In this document: positions 44,357-51,483 of the stretch, in pieces
Numbering within the stretch: the stretch's first letter is position 1
Layout of the letters: each line of letters begins with the position of its first letter
Source of the DNA: Yinghuangia soli
GTDB taxonomy: Bacteria; Actinomycetota; Actinomycetes; Streptomycetales; Streptomycetaceae
Reading direction: 5' to 3'
Length of the DNA stretch: 64,000 nt
Assembly (NCBI RefSeq): GCF_021502675.1
Contig: NZ_JAKFHA010000011.1
Location: forward strand, 1-64,000
Position numbers and translations under genes: made by a program
The notes under the pieces: generated by a model
Told to the model about the DNA's origin: nothing
Databases searched by the model: none
What the model saw: only the letters and a program-made list of their open reading frames with translations

Positions 44357-44623
44357 GTGACAGTTCTCATCGACCCGCCGATCTGGCCCGGCCACGGCCG
44401 GATGTGGTCCCACCTGGTCAGCGATGTGTCGTACGAGGAACTCCACACGTTCGCCGAGGCCCTGGGGATCCCGCCCCGGGCCTTCGACCGCGACCACTAC
44501 GACGTCCCCTCCGAGGTCTACGACCGCGCTGTCGCCCTCGGCGCCGAGCCCGTCAGCGGCAAGGAACTCGTGACCCGCCTGATCGCCGCCGGCCTCCGCC
44601 GCCGCAAGCCCCCGAGGACCTGA
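44357..44623 (+). CDS. DUF4031 family protein
   Basis: 88 residues from GTG. It matches the DUF4031 family closely (MTVLIDPPIWPGHGRMWSHL, then VSDVSYEELHTFAEALGI), a small actinobacterial and proteobacterial family with conserved Trp, His and Asp residues but no known activity. The C-terminus is basic (LRRRKPPRT). It is a stand-alone gene. Confidence 0.75.
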   Translation: MTVLIDPPIWPGHGRMWSHLVSDVSYEELHTFAEALGIPPRAFDRDHYDVPSEVYDRAVALGAEPVSGKELVTRLIAAGLRRRKPPRT

Positions 44624-44655
44624 CGCCGCGCGCGGACGCCCCCCGTCGGCCGGCC

Positions 44656-44696
44656 GGGGGGGGGCGGCCGCAGCGGGGGGGGCGGGGGGGGGGGGG
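44656..44696. other. Second poly-G tract, possible assembly weak point
   Basis: G runs of 9 (44656-44664), 8 (44675-44682) and 13 (44684-44696) abut the stop codon of the serine hydrolase gene. Either a real G-quadruplex-prone terminator region or a sequencing artefact like the one at 1-55 is possible. Confidence 0.5.
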
Positions 44697-45890
44697 TTAC
44701 GGCTTGAGCAGCTCGCACATGGCGTTCTTGCCGCCGGCGAGCAGGCGCTTCTTGCCGTCGCTTTCCTCCAGTGGCTTGCCGTGGTGCTCGTTGCCGAGGT
44801 AGATCACCTGCTTGGTGCCGTCGTCGCTGATGAACCAGCGGCTGTGGTAGCCGATGACGTCGCCGCCGTTGGACCAGATCCAGGTGCTGGGGCTGCCGGT
44901 GCAGTCGAGCTTCAGGCGGGTGATGCCGAGGCCGACCGTGTTCTCGGTGGGGTTCGTCTCGCCGGGCCTGGCGATCGGGACGGTGGTCTTGAACTTGTCC
45001 ATCTGCGCGGGCGGCAGGAGTTGGCCCTGGATGAGTGCGCGCTCAAAGGTGGCCTGGTCCTGCAGGGTGGAGATCATCGCCCCCGCCGGGCCGAAGATCT
45101 GGGTGTTGGAGCGGGTCGCTTCCAGGATCGGGAGCTGCCACCAGAAGATCGTCGGCTGCCACTTCCAGCCCTGGACGAAGTTGCCGTAGATGTCCGGCGA
45201 AGTCTCCGGGTAGCTGGTGTTGGTCAGATTCAGCGGGGTGATCAGTCGGTTGGTGATTTCCACCGACGGAGAGTTGCCCGTGACCGCCTTGATGATCATC
45301 CCGGCGAGTATGTAGTTCGTGTTGGCGTAGTCGTAGTACCTGTTGGGGTTCGTTGACGTCCTGGCCAAGGCCCGGTTCACGAGCTCCTGCGGTGTGTACT
45401 GCGTGCCGACGTTCTGCATCGTGTAGTACAAGGTGTTGAGCTCGCCCGGCATGTAGTCCGGCAACCCCGAGGTGTGGTTGAGCAGTTGCCGGATGGTGAT
45501 GTTGGCGCCGCTGTAGCCGTTCGCGTTCACCGCATTCGGCAGCCACTTGGCGACCGTGTCGTCGATCGACAATTTGCCTTCGGCCTCCAACTGGAGGACG
45601 GCGACCGAGGTGAACGTCTTGGTGTTGCTGGCGATCCGGTATTTCGCAGTGGGGTCTATCGGAGTCGAGGAGCCGTAGACGCTTGACCCGGCGGTGACAT
45701 AGGTCTTGGTGTCGCCGTCGACGATCAGACCCATGACGCCCGGATAGCCGTTCACCTGCACGCCGCCGGTGGCGGCCTCCTGGAACTTCTGGGCGGCGGT
45801 GGTCGAGGACGCATTCGACACATGTGCGGTGCCGGCCAGGACGGCCAAGCCGACCGCGGCGCCGATGACGGACGTTCGGAGTTTGCGCAT
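44697..45890 (-). CDS. Secreted serine beta-lactamase/DD-peptidase family hydrolase (class C-like)
   Basis: 397 residues from ATG at 45890. A signal peptide (about 1-28, cleavage near HVSNAS) precedes an S12-type serine hydrolase. The nucleophile motif is S88-N-T-K91 and the second motif Y188-A-N190; a third, HxG-like stretch is less clear (YLGNEHHGK). Relatives include R61 DD-carboxypeptidase and secreted esterases; true beta-lactamase activity is not implied. Its codon use (more A/T at third positions, for example in the NTNYILAGMIIKAVTGN region) differs from neighbours, hinting at acquisition. Confidence 0.8.
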   Translation of the reverse strand: MRKLRTSVIGAAVGLAVLAGTAHVSNASSTTAAQKFQEAATGGVQVNGYPGVMGLIVDGDTKTYVTAGSSVYGSSTPIDPTAKYRIASNTKTFTSVAVLQLEAEGKLSIDDTVAKWLPNAVNANGYSGANITIRQLLNHTSGLPDYMPGELNTLYYTMQNVGTQYTPQELVNRALARTSTNPNRYYDYANTNYILAGMIIKAVTGNSPSVEITNRLITPLNLTNTSYPETSPDIYGNFVQGWKWQPTIFWWQLPILEATRSNTQIFGPAGAMISTLQDQATFERALIQGQLLPPAQMDKFKTTVPIARPGETNPTENTVGLGITRLKLDCTGSPSTWIWSNGGDVIGYHSRWFISDDGTKQVIYLGNEHHGKPLEESDGKKRLLAGGKNAMCELLKP

Positions 45891-46187
45891 TCGGGCTGCT
45901 CCCTGAGTGCGGCCCGGACCGGGGACGCGGTCCGAGCACGAGTGCGGACGGTGCACGAGCGGGTGGCGCGACGGGAGTGCCCGCGCCGCATGGGTCGTGT
46001 CGGGTCCGACCGAAGGGCGGCTCGGCGCGGGCACTCCGGACGCGTGACGGTACGCACCGCGAGGCCGTCCCGGCTTGGAACAAAGTGACCTCGGCGCCGT
46101 GGACCGGGGCTGCGGGTGGTGATCGGTGTATGCCTTCCGACCTGGTGCAACCCGTGGTAACACCTATCGATTGCGCAGCCGCCCGGC

Positions 46188-47429
46188 TCAGCCCTCGTCC
46201 GCGAGCGGTTTGTCCCATGCATGTGCACCGGGCGGATATGTGTACGCCGGCCGCTCCTTGTTGCCGCTCGTGCGGAACGGCTGCCCGTTGTCGCTGATCC
46301 GCACCGTCCCGCGCCGGTCCCCGCTCGACCAGTCCAACTCCAGGTACCAGCGCACGTCATAGGCCTGCGTACGCGCACTCACGTAGAAGACCTCGGGATC
46401 GGATTCGCTGACCTTGTACGGGAAATTCCGCTGCCCGGCTTTCGGCACGGTCGTGGGACGCCCGGCGTCCAGGTTCACCTCGAACGACTTCGTGGCCACC
46501 TCGCCGCCGCAGCCCACTCCCATCGTGTAGTCGTTCCACGCCAGCGGCGGCCCCTGCGCGACGATGCGCACGTGCAGCGCTTCGAGGACGACGGTCTCCG
46601 GTCCGGTGCCCTGCACGGTCAGCGCCAGCAACTGGTCCCCGGCCGAGACCGCGCCCTGGGCGGTGATCCAGCCGCGGGCGTCGCGCTCGGTCGGAGGCGG
46701 GGACACTTGGGTGGGCTTGCGGTCCACCAAGTAGTGCTGGCTGCAGGGGGTTTCCCATTTGTACGGGTTGGTGGACACGGTCGGCTGCAGGCCGTCCACA
46801 GGTGATTCGGCCGCCTCCGGCTGCGGGGACGCGTCCGGAGCAGGCGTAACTGCGGGGCTGCCGCTCGCGGTGGCCGGTGCGGCGGACGTGGTGGTTGCCG
46901 CTGCGGGATGCGACCGGTCGGGCTTGCCGCCGTCGCCCGGCAAGAGGTTGGCGACGAGCACCGCGGCGATAGTCGCTGCCGCAGCTGCCCCGAGTCCCAA
47001 GAGCGTTCCGGGACGCCGAAGAAGGCGGCGTCCGGCAGCAGCCTCCGCTGCAGTCGATGTGGCTGTCGCCACCATCACGGGTTCCGGTTCGGCAGCCACG
47101 TCGGACTCCGGGTCTGCGGTCGGTTCCCCCGTGGACCCCGCGACCCTGGCGGCCTCCTGAGCGCTTGCGGCCCCCGCGGCCCCCTTGCGCGGCCGCAGCG
47201 CATCCGCGCGCACCCACCGCCGGTGGAGTTCGACCAGTTCCTCCGAAGTGGCGCCGCACAGCCGCGCGAAGCGCTCGACCGGGGCGTAGTCCGTCGGGAC
47301 GGCGTCGCCGTTGACGTACCGGTGCAGGGTGGATCCGCTCAGATGCAGGCGCTTCCCCAGCACCCCGTAGCTGAGCCCCGACCGCTCCTTGAGTTCCCGC
47401 AGCAGTGCCGCGAACTCCTCGCCCGCCAC
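46188..47429 (-). CDS. Membrane-anchored XRE-family regulator with extracellular domain
   Basis: 413 residues from GTG at 47429 with GGAGGAA upstream. An N-terminal Cro/C1-type helix-turn-helix (about 5-65; YGVLGKRLHLSGSTLHRYVN) is followed by a linker, one membrane segment (about 140-160) and an extracellular Thr/Pro-rich stalk with a beta-rich domain containing two Cys (TPCSQHYLVDRKPTQV, MGVGCGGEVATKSF). This layout suggests a one-component membrane sensor. The partner gene is probably the divergent DUF4232 lipoprotein, starting 218 nt away. Confidence 0.75.
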   Translation of the reverse strand: MAGEEFAALLRELKERSGLSYGVLGKRLHLSGSTLHRYVNGDAVPTDYAPVERFARLCGATSEELVELHRRWVRADALRPRKGAAGAASAQEAARVAGSTGEPTADPESDVAAEPEPVMVATATSTAAEAAAGRRLLRRPGTLLGLGAAAAATIAAVLVANLLPGDGGKPDRSHPAAATTTSAAPATASGSPAVTPAPDASPQPEAAESPVDGLQPTVSTNPYKWETPCSQHYLVDRKPTQVSPPPTERDARGWITAQGAVSAGDQLLALTVQGTGPETVVLEALHVRIVAQGPPLAWNDYTMGVGCGGEVATKSFEVNLDAGRPTTVPKAGQRNFPYKVSESDPEVFYVSARTQAYDVRWYLELDWSSGDRRGTVRISDNGQPFRTSGNKERPAYTYPPGAHAWDKPLADEG

Positions 47430-47647
47430 TGTTCCTCCCTCTCCCGCGTCCCCGACAGCATTCCAGGGCAAGGGCGTTCCCGCAGGTCAGGGTGCCGGGG
47501 ACGTTCCAGCGTCCCGAGTTGCCCGGCGGCCATGGCGGACGGGACGGAGCCTCGGCCAAGCTCAGGGCATCCCGCCACGCCGCGTCGACCCGGTCCGACG
47601 GCGTCCGCGGAAGCATCCGCCAACTGCCATCCCCAGGGGGACCTGCC

Positions 47648-48358
47648 ATGCCTGCACGCACCACACGAATCCGCCTCCTGGCCGCGGCAAGCGCCGCGGC
47701 CGCCGCCCTCGTCCTCACGGCGTGCGGCAGCGGTGCCGACGACGGCGCCGGCCGCGCCGGCAACTCCCCGGCGCCCGGCGCCACTGCGGCCCCTTCGGCT
47801 GGGACCACCTCACAGCCCGCGTCGACCGGGGCACCGGTGTCTCCGGCCACCGGAACTCCCTCCGGCGCGAGGCCGTCCACCGGCAAGGCGGCGACCCCGG
47901 GCGGGGCCGGCGGCAAGTCCACCGCCGCGCCCGCCCCGGACTCGGGTGCCGCCCCGATGTGCGACGGAACCAACGCCAAGGTGACCGCCACTGTGGTCGC
48001 CCGCCCGCTCAACCACATGCTGCTCACCATCACCAACACCGGTTCCAAGAGCTGCGACCTGACCGACGGCTACCCCGCCGCCCGCTTCGGCGAGGCGCAG
48101 GCCGTGCCGCCGGTCGACCGGAACTCCAAGCCCCAGGCGGTGCTGCGGCTGGCTCCCGGCGAGTCGGGCTACTCCGGCGTACGGCTGTCCTCGACCGAGG
48201 CGGGCGGCGGCGAGCACGGCTACAGGGCGACGACCCTGACCGTCCCGTTCACGAACGACACGGTCGCCAAGGTGGCCCTCCCCGCCGGGGGCGTGTACGT
48301 CGACACGGCCCTGCAGGTCACGTACTGGCAGAGCACCCTCGACGACGCCCTCAACTGA
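47648..48358 (+). CDS. DUF4232 lipoprotein
   Basis: 236 residues from ATG with AGGGGG upstream. Lipobox LTAC sits at about residues 23-26, followed by a Pro/Ala/Thr-rich stalk and a DUF4232 domain (about 103-236; MCDGTNAKVTATVVARPLNH, LLTITNTGSKSCDLTDGYPA). It is divergent from the membrane XRE regulator, which carries an extracellular domain; the two may interact at the surface. It is a paralogue of the protein encoded at 42983-43720. Confidence 0.75.
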   Translation: MPARTTRIRLLAAASAAAAALVLTACGSGADDGAGRAGNSPAPGATAAPSAGTTSQPASTGAPVSPATGTPSGARPSTGKAATPGGAGGKSTAAPAPDSGAAPMCDGTNAKVTATVVARPLNHMLLTITNTGSKSCDLTDGYPAARFGEAQAVPPVDRNSKPQAVLRLAPGESGYSGVRLSSTEAGGGEHGYRATTLTVPFTNDTVAKVALPAGGVYVDTALQVTYWQSTLDDALN

Positions 48359-48367
48359 GCCGCTGAC

Positions 48368-48416
48368 GCGAGGCCTTCGGACACGCTGAGGAAGCAGGCG
48401 TGCCCGAAGGCCTCGC
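48368..48416. terminator. Bidirectional hairpin terminator
   Basis: GCGAGGCCTTCGGACACGC (48368-48386) pairs with GCGTGCCCGAAGGCCTCGC (48398-48416), 19 bp with one mismatch. It lies 9 nt after the lipoprotein stop and is convergent with the deiminase gene. Confidence 0.8.
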
Positions 48417-48531
48417 GGGCAATCCGGCCGAACCGCAGCTCAGTCGCCCCAGGCGAAGGCGACGCACGACTTGCGCTCGGCGGCTGTCAGCAGCGCGATG
48501 GGTGCCAGTGCGGGCGATGCGCGGCAGGGTG

Positions 48532-49662
48532 TCAGACCGCGGGTTGCTGCATCGTCGAGCAGTGGATCCCTCCGCCGCCGCCCATCAGCCGGTCGACGTC
48601 CAGCTGGACCACGTGACGCCCGGGGAAGGCCGCCACGAGTGCGAACTTGGCGGCGGCGTCCTTGGCCGGGTCGCCGAACTGCGCTGTGATGACACCGCCG
48701 TTGACGACGTGGAAGTTCAGGTAGGAGTCGACCAGGTCGCGGTTGCGCGACCGGGTGTCGTCCGGCCCCTCCACCGTGATGACCTGCAGGCGCCGGCCCT
48801 TGGCGTCGGTCGCCGCGGACAGGATGGCGTGCTGCTCCCGGGCGTCGCGCGCCCATGCGTCGTTCCGGCCGGGCGGCGGCAGTTGCACCATGACGACGCC
48901 GGGCCGGATGAAGCGCGAGGTGACGTCGATGTGGTCGTCGGTGATGTCGCGCCCCTTGATGCCGGGCATCCAGATCATCTTGTCCGCGCCGTAGGCGTCG
49001 AGGACGGCCCGTTCGATTTCGCTCTTGGACATGCCGCGGTTGCGGTTCTTGTTGACCAGGCTGCTCTCGGTGGCCATCACGGTGCCGTCGCCGTCGGTCT
49101 CGACGGCGCCGCCCTCGCCGACGAATTCGGTCCAGCCGAAGCGCAGGCCGGTGAACTCGGCGACGTACTGGGCCACATAGGCGTCGTCGTGGTGCTTCTG
49201 CTTGTTGCCCCACCCGTTGAAGTTCAGCCCGATGGCGTCGAGCCGCCCGGCGCCGTCGGTGCGGAACACCGCACACGTGTCGCGCATCCACAGGTCGTCG
49301 GTGGGGATGTCGGTGCGGACCAGGATGCCGGGGCCGCACTGCGCGCGGGCGTCGTACGCGGCTTCCTCGTCGGCCGCGCACATCACCACGGGTTCGAACC
49401 GCGCGACGGTGCGGGCGATCAGGGCGATGTCCTGCTGGACGCCGCGCAGCTGCCGGCCCCAGATGGACCGGCTGGCCGGCCACGACATCCACGTCTGCGT
49501 GTGCGGGACGTCGTCGGCGGGAACCCGCATACGGCCGGTGCGGGACGCGCTGCCCAGTGCGGCGGCTGCGGCCGTAGCGGCGCCCGAGGCGGTGGTGGTC
49601 CCCGATGTTCCGAATCCCAGCGTGGCCAGGAGGCCGCGGCGAGCGGGAGGTGTGTCCGGCAT
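48532..49662 (-). CDS. Agmatine deiminase / peptidyl-arginine deiminase family protein with Tat-type signal
   Basis: 376 residues from ATG at 49662 with GGAG 9 nt upstream. The enzyme family hydrolyses guanidino groups, turning agmatine into N-carbamoylputrescine or arginine residues into citrulline. Family residues are visible: WMRDTCAVF, GEGGAVETDGDG, DDHIDVTSRF and the Cys nucleophile C368 in GGGGGIHCSTMQQP. The N-terminus (PARRGLLATLGFG, then an Ala/Thr-rich stretch) looks like a twin-arginine export signal, unusual for the normally cytoplasmic AguA. A secreted deiminase is therefore suggested. Confidence 0.8.
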   Translation of the reverse strand: MPDTPPARRGLLATLGFGTSGTTTASGAATAAAAALGSASRTGRMRVPADDVPHTQTWMSWPASRSIWGRQLRGVQQDIALIARTVARFEPVVMCAADEEAAYDARAQCGPGILVRTDIPTDDLWMRDTCAVFRTDGAGRLDAIGLNFNGWGNKQKHHDDAYVAQYVAEFTGLRFGWTEFVGEGGAVETDGDGTVMATESSLVNKNRNRGMSKSEIERAVLDAYGADKMIWMPGIKGRDITDDHIDVTSRFIRPGVVMVQLPPPGRNDAWARDAREQHAILSAATDAKGRRLQVITVEGPDDTRSRNRDLVDSYLNFHVVNGGVITAQFGDPAKDAAAKFALVAAFPGRHVVQLDVDRLMGGGGGIHCSTMQQPAV

Positions 49663-49693
49663 GGCTTGCTCCAAGCGGTCGGCCCCGAGCTTC

Positions 49694-49735
49694 GACTGTC
49701 ACACATACTGAAAATTCAGTCAACTTATGACAGTC
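49694..49735. promoter_or_regulatory. Nested palindromes upstream of the deiminase gene
   Basis: GACTGTCA (49694-49701) and TGACAGTC (49728-49735) are perfect 8-bp inverted repeats that enclose a second pair, ACTGAA/TTCAGT (49707-49712/49715-49720). The region is strikingly A+T-rich. It lies 32 nt upstream of the deiminase start and could be a TetR-type operator or a two-site control region. Confidence 0.5.
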
Positions 49736-49815
49736 CGTGGAGCTTCCGATACCGAGTGGACATGCCGCGGCCGCCGTACGCAGGGCGCACGGCGGCCGGA
49801 AGGGGAGCGACGGGG

Positions 49816-50454
49816 TCAGCTCTGCTGGCGCGGGATCCCGCCCTCGAGGCGTTCGAGCTCGGTGCGGAGGTTGTGGCGGGCCGCTTCCTCGTACCGCGCG
49901 TAGCCGAGCGGGGTGTGGAAGAGGCGCGGCAGTGCGAGGAGGTCGCGCAGCACCGCGGCGCGCGCACCGCGGAAGGCCTCCTCGGGCACGAACGAGTACT
50001 CCTCGCGGACCGCGGCGGCGTACGCGTCGTAGCGGTCCCGCTCGGTGGCCAGGATCGCGAGGTCGGCGTCGCACAGCACCGCGGCGTTGCGGTCGCCGTC
50101 GGACGGGGCGTGCTCGGCGGTCACCCGGACCAGGCGGGCGGTCTCGGCGACGAGTGCGGGTTCGACCCCGGCCTCGGCGAGGGCGCGTTCGGCCAGCCGG
50201 GCGCTGCGCTCTTCGTTGTCGGCGCGGGCCGGGTCGTACACCGCGTCGTGGAACCACGCGGCGAGGCGTACGGCATCGGGGTCGTCGGCGTCGTCCGCGA
50301 GTTCGTCGACGAGTTCGAGGACGGCGAGCAGATGCCCGGTGGCGTGGTAGCGCCGGTGCGGCTGCGCGTACCGGCCGATCAGATCCTCGCCCACGGCGGC
50401 GGCCGTCGCGTCGGAGTCACCGACGAGCCGGGCCCAGCGATCCTGCAACGTCAT
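49816..50454 (-). CDS. HD-domain phosphohydrolase-like protein
   Basis: 212 residues; ATG at 50454 preferred, with a GTG at 50481 possible. The HD signature is WFHDAVYD (metal His and Asp), with an upstream HATGHLLAVLELVDE His and a later LCDADLAIL Asp, giving the usual metal set. Relatives act on nucleotides or phosphate monoesters; some are annotated as predicted metal-dependent phosphohydrolases. The substrate is unknown. It is a single gene with its own 5' region. Confidence 0.75.
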   Translation of the reverse strand: MTLQDRWARLVGDSDATAAAVGEDLIGRYAQPHRRYHATGHLLAVLELVDELADDADDPDAVRLAAWFHDAVYDPARADNEERSARLAERALAEAGVEPALVAETARLVRVTAEHAPSDGDRNAAVLCDADLAILATERDRYDAYAAAVREEYSFVPEEAFRGARAAVLRDLLALPRLFHTPLGYARYEEAARHNLRTELERLEGGIPRQQS

Positions 50455-50652
50455 GGTGGCGGTCTCCTGGATGCGTTCCACGCCCTCAGCATGCCAGCCG
50501 CCCTGCCAAAAGCCCGGACGACGTGCCGTCCAGGGGCGCTGCGCGTCACCCGGCTGCCGGGCGGGGAGAAACTGCCTGGCTGCCGTCGGGCCGGTCCACT
50601 ACGCTGCGCGGGCTGCGGCGCCGGGCCGGGGCGGGGGCATGGGGAGTGGATT

Positions 50653-51429
50653 GTGGGCATACGTTCGCCGCGGGCGCGCTTCGGAGCCAGAGCAGGAGCC
50701 GTGGTCGCGGCCCTGGCGATCGCGCTGGGCGTGGCCGGATGCGGTACGCAGGCCACGGGCGGTGGCTCCGGCGACTTCGCGGCCGCGGCGTTGAGTCAGG
50801 CCAAGCAGCAGGTGATGGACGCCAGTACGGTGCGCGTGGTTATGCGCATCTCCGACGGCACCGGTATGGGCGTGCCTGGTGAGGTGACCGGCGAGGGCGT
50901 CTTGGACATGGTGCAGCTGAGCGGGCGGCTGACGTATCACTACGCGTTCAACGGCACTTCCGTGGAGGCGCTGATCCGTCCGGAGGCCGTCTACTATCGC
51001 CTGCCCCAGCCGCAGGACGGCAAGACGTGGGTGACCGTCGAGGGGATCACCGGCGACGCGCTCTTCCAGGGAATGGACCGGGAGGCCTTGAGCGCGTCGT
51101 TGTCGGGTTTCTCGACCATGAGCGAGGACAAGAGCGCGGCAGGCGGCAACGGTGAGCGGCGGCTCGTGCAGACGATCACGCTCGACGAACTGCGGGACAG
51201 CACCGGAGTGGCGCAGGAGGGCACGCTGGCGGACAAGCTGCTGGGCGCGATGGACGTCACGTCCATGACGGCCGAGCTCTGGGTGACGACCGACCGCAAG
51301 ATCTCCCGGATGTCCATCAAGTACGGCGACAAGATGACCATCGAGATGTCCGACTTCGGCGTCGCGCTCGGCGATGTGACGCCGCCGCCTGCCGACCAGG
51401 TGCTGGTGAAGCAGGCGCCGAAGGCCTGA
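50653..51429 (+). CDS. LppX/LprAFG-like lipoprotein
   Basis: 258 residues from GTG with GGGGAG upstream. A lipoprotein signal ends LGVAGC, followed by a beta-rich body (VRVVMRISDGTG, VLDMVQLSGRLTYHYAFN, ITLDELRDS, KISRMSIKYGDKMTIEMS) resembling the LppX/LprAFG hydrophobic-cavity lipoproteins that carry lipids across the actinobacterial envelope. It may alternatively be a DUF-type regulator of surface stress; no partner genes are adjacent. Confidence 0.7.
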   Translation: MGIRSPRARFGARAGAVVAALAIALGVAGCGTQATGGGSGDFAAAALSQAKQQVMDASTVRVVMRISDGTGMGVPGEVTGEGVLDMVQLSGRLTYHYAFNGTSVEALIRPEAVYYRLPQPQDGKTWVTVEGITGDALFQGMDREALSASLSGFSTMSEDKSAAGGNGERRLVQTITLDELRDSTGVAQEGTLADKLLGAMDVTSMTAELWVTTDRKISRMSIKYGDKMTIEMSDFGVALGDVTPPPADQVLVKQAPKA

Positions 51430-51483
51430 CGCGGTGACCGTGTGCCGGGCGGCCTGTTCGGCTGCCCGGCACACACATTCGTT

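Noticed and set aside
44697-45890. Antibiotic-resistance beta-lactamase
   Set aside because: The SxxK and YxN motifs are shared with DD-peptidases and esterases, and the third motif is not a clear KTG, so a resistance role is unsupported.
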